Shown: positions 63,479-64,000 of the stretch, piece by piece
Numbering within the stretch: the stretch's first letter is position 1
Layout of the letters: every line of letters begins with the position of its first letter
NCBI GenBank assembly: GCA_946902875.1
Contig: OX336349.1
Span: forward strand, 15,895,891-15,959,890
Origin: Nematopogon swammerdamellus
Taxonomy: Eukaryota > Arthropoda > Insecta > Lepidoptera > Adelidae
Direction of reading: 5' to 3'
Length of the DNA: 64,000 nt
Translations under genes and position numbers: made by a program
The notes under the pieces: model-generated
What the model saw: the letters and a program-made list of their open reading frames with translations, nothing else
What the model was told of the DNA's origin: nothing
Database searches by the model: none

Positions 63479-63741
63479 GAGAGCGCTTCAACTAAACTAA
63501 AAGTTCCCTTCGCCGTTATGTTGGCTCCACTGTCAGTGTCACTGTCAGTGCTTAAATTCGTGTTGCCAGATTGTGAAGATTATATTACCTAATAATGTAA
63601 TCCGTATTTACCGTATAATAAATACGGTAAATACCGAAAATTACGGGTAAATCTGTACACATAGCAACCTTCAACGCTGTTTGACAGATAGACAGTGGAG
63701 CCAACATAACGGCGAAGGGAACTTTTAGTTGAAACACTCTC
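63479..63741. mobile_element. Tc1/mariner-type MITE, family M2 copy 2
   Basis: TA at 63477-63478 and 63742-63743 flank ends GAGAGCGCTTCAACTAAACT and AGTTGAAACACTCTC. Interior TACCGTATAATAAATACGGTAAATACC and CAACACGAATTTAAGCACTG words (reversed) match 59427-59685. The left end lies 3 bp from the exon above. Confidence 0.85.
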
Positions 63742-63743
63742 TA

Positions 63744-64000
63744 CACATGTCATGTAATTTTTATTTTATTTTATTTATTAAGGCCGCCTTACAGCGCTAT
63801 TACAAAAGTATATACACAATACACAGAAAAATATATGTTCATGAATAGATAGTAAATAGAAAAACAAACCAAAACATTACATAAATAAAAAAAAAAACTG
63901 CCAGATTGTGTTGACATCTATCATTGTGACTGACTAGTGTTCCTGGTGCACGCAATGTAAAATTTGCCATTCAGCTAAAGGCACTGACATGGCATCTAGT
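63744..64000. other. Repeat-rich right edge
   Basis: TTATTTATTAAGGCCGCCTT (63773) is a common lepidopteran repeat word. The last bases (GGCACTGACATGGCATCTAGT) match family W (compare 29970), so another copy probably begins at the edge. Confidence 0.45.

Noticed and set aside
1..64000. CRISPR array, operon or other prokaryotic system; viral genome
   Set aside because: Direct repeats present are satellites or dispersed transposons with spliced eukaryotic genes around them. No repeat-spacer structure and no viral gene set seen.

Overview
This window looks like a lepidopteran (moth or butterfly) chromosome. The signs are GT-AG introns several kb long, GC-rich exons in an AT-rich background, frequent GTAGGTACCTA-type words, a degenerate CCTAA tract (the insect telomere motif is TTAGG), and many dispersed Jockey, CR1-like and RTE LINE fragments, MITEs and foldback elements. 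Nothing suggests a bacterial or viral origin. All calls come from reading and translating the sequence by eye.

Three host genes can be rebuilt, each with an unbroken chain of intron phases. (1) Plus strand, exons 3552-3764, 4526-4657, 7981-8095, 8912-9053 and 10769-11150: the 3' part of a Tudor-domain gene, best matched to papi/TDRKH, the piRNA-pathway Tudor-KH adaptor. Its KH exons would lie upstream of the window. (2) Plus strand, exons 31548-31556, 39264-39453 and 40851-41008: a complete 118-residue secreted protein. It has a TATA promoter, a 9-nt first coding exon and an intron inside the signal peptide, an architecture typical of insect cuticular-protein genes. (3) Minus strand, exons from 63475 down to 57313: the 3' part of a gene ending in a CAP-Gly domain. 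Its upstream exons lie beyond the right edge.

Layout: 1-3330 is a Jockey-like LINE (minus) in a papi intron. 3552-11150 is the papi 3' half; one intron holds a MULE-like DNA transposon (4843-7155) that contains a Jockey copy (4965-6543) that contains a CR1-like LINE tail (5994-6339). 11151-31390 is intergenic and repeat-dominated: RTE fragments, a hAT MITE with an exact 8-bp target duplication, a 1.6-kb array of 109-bp units that flips orientation, foldback elements and SINE-like copies. 31395-41008 is the secreted-protein gene, whose first intron carries a nested foldback and an internally deleted hAT transposon. 42380-46020 is a T/C-rich degenerate repeat tract. 46698-47780 is an unrecognised broken coding-like region. 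48130-57312 is mostly unassigned AT-rich DNA. 57313-63475 is the CAP-Gly gene, with MITE pairs in and beside its introns.

The three genes show no functional linkage. The strongest material for follow-up is the transposon history (nesting with readable target duplications, and an empty paralogous site for the hAT element), a MITE lying directly against a splice acceptor of the CAP-Gly gene, a CAP-Gly domain with an altered GKNDG motif, and long perfect or near-perfect hairpins that could feed small-RNA pathways.
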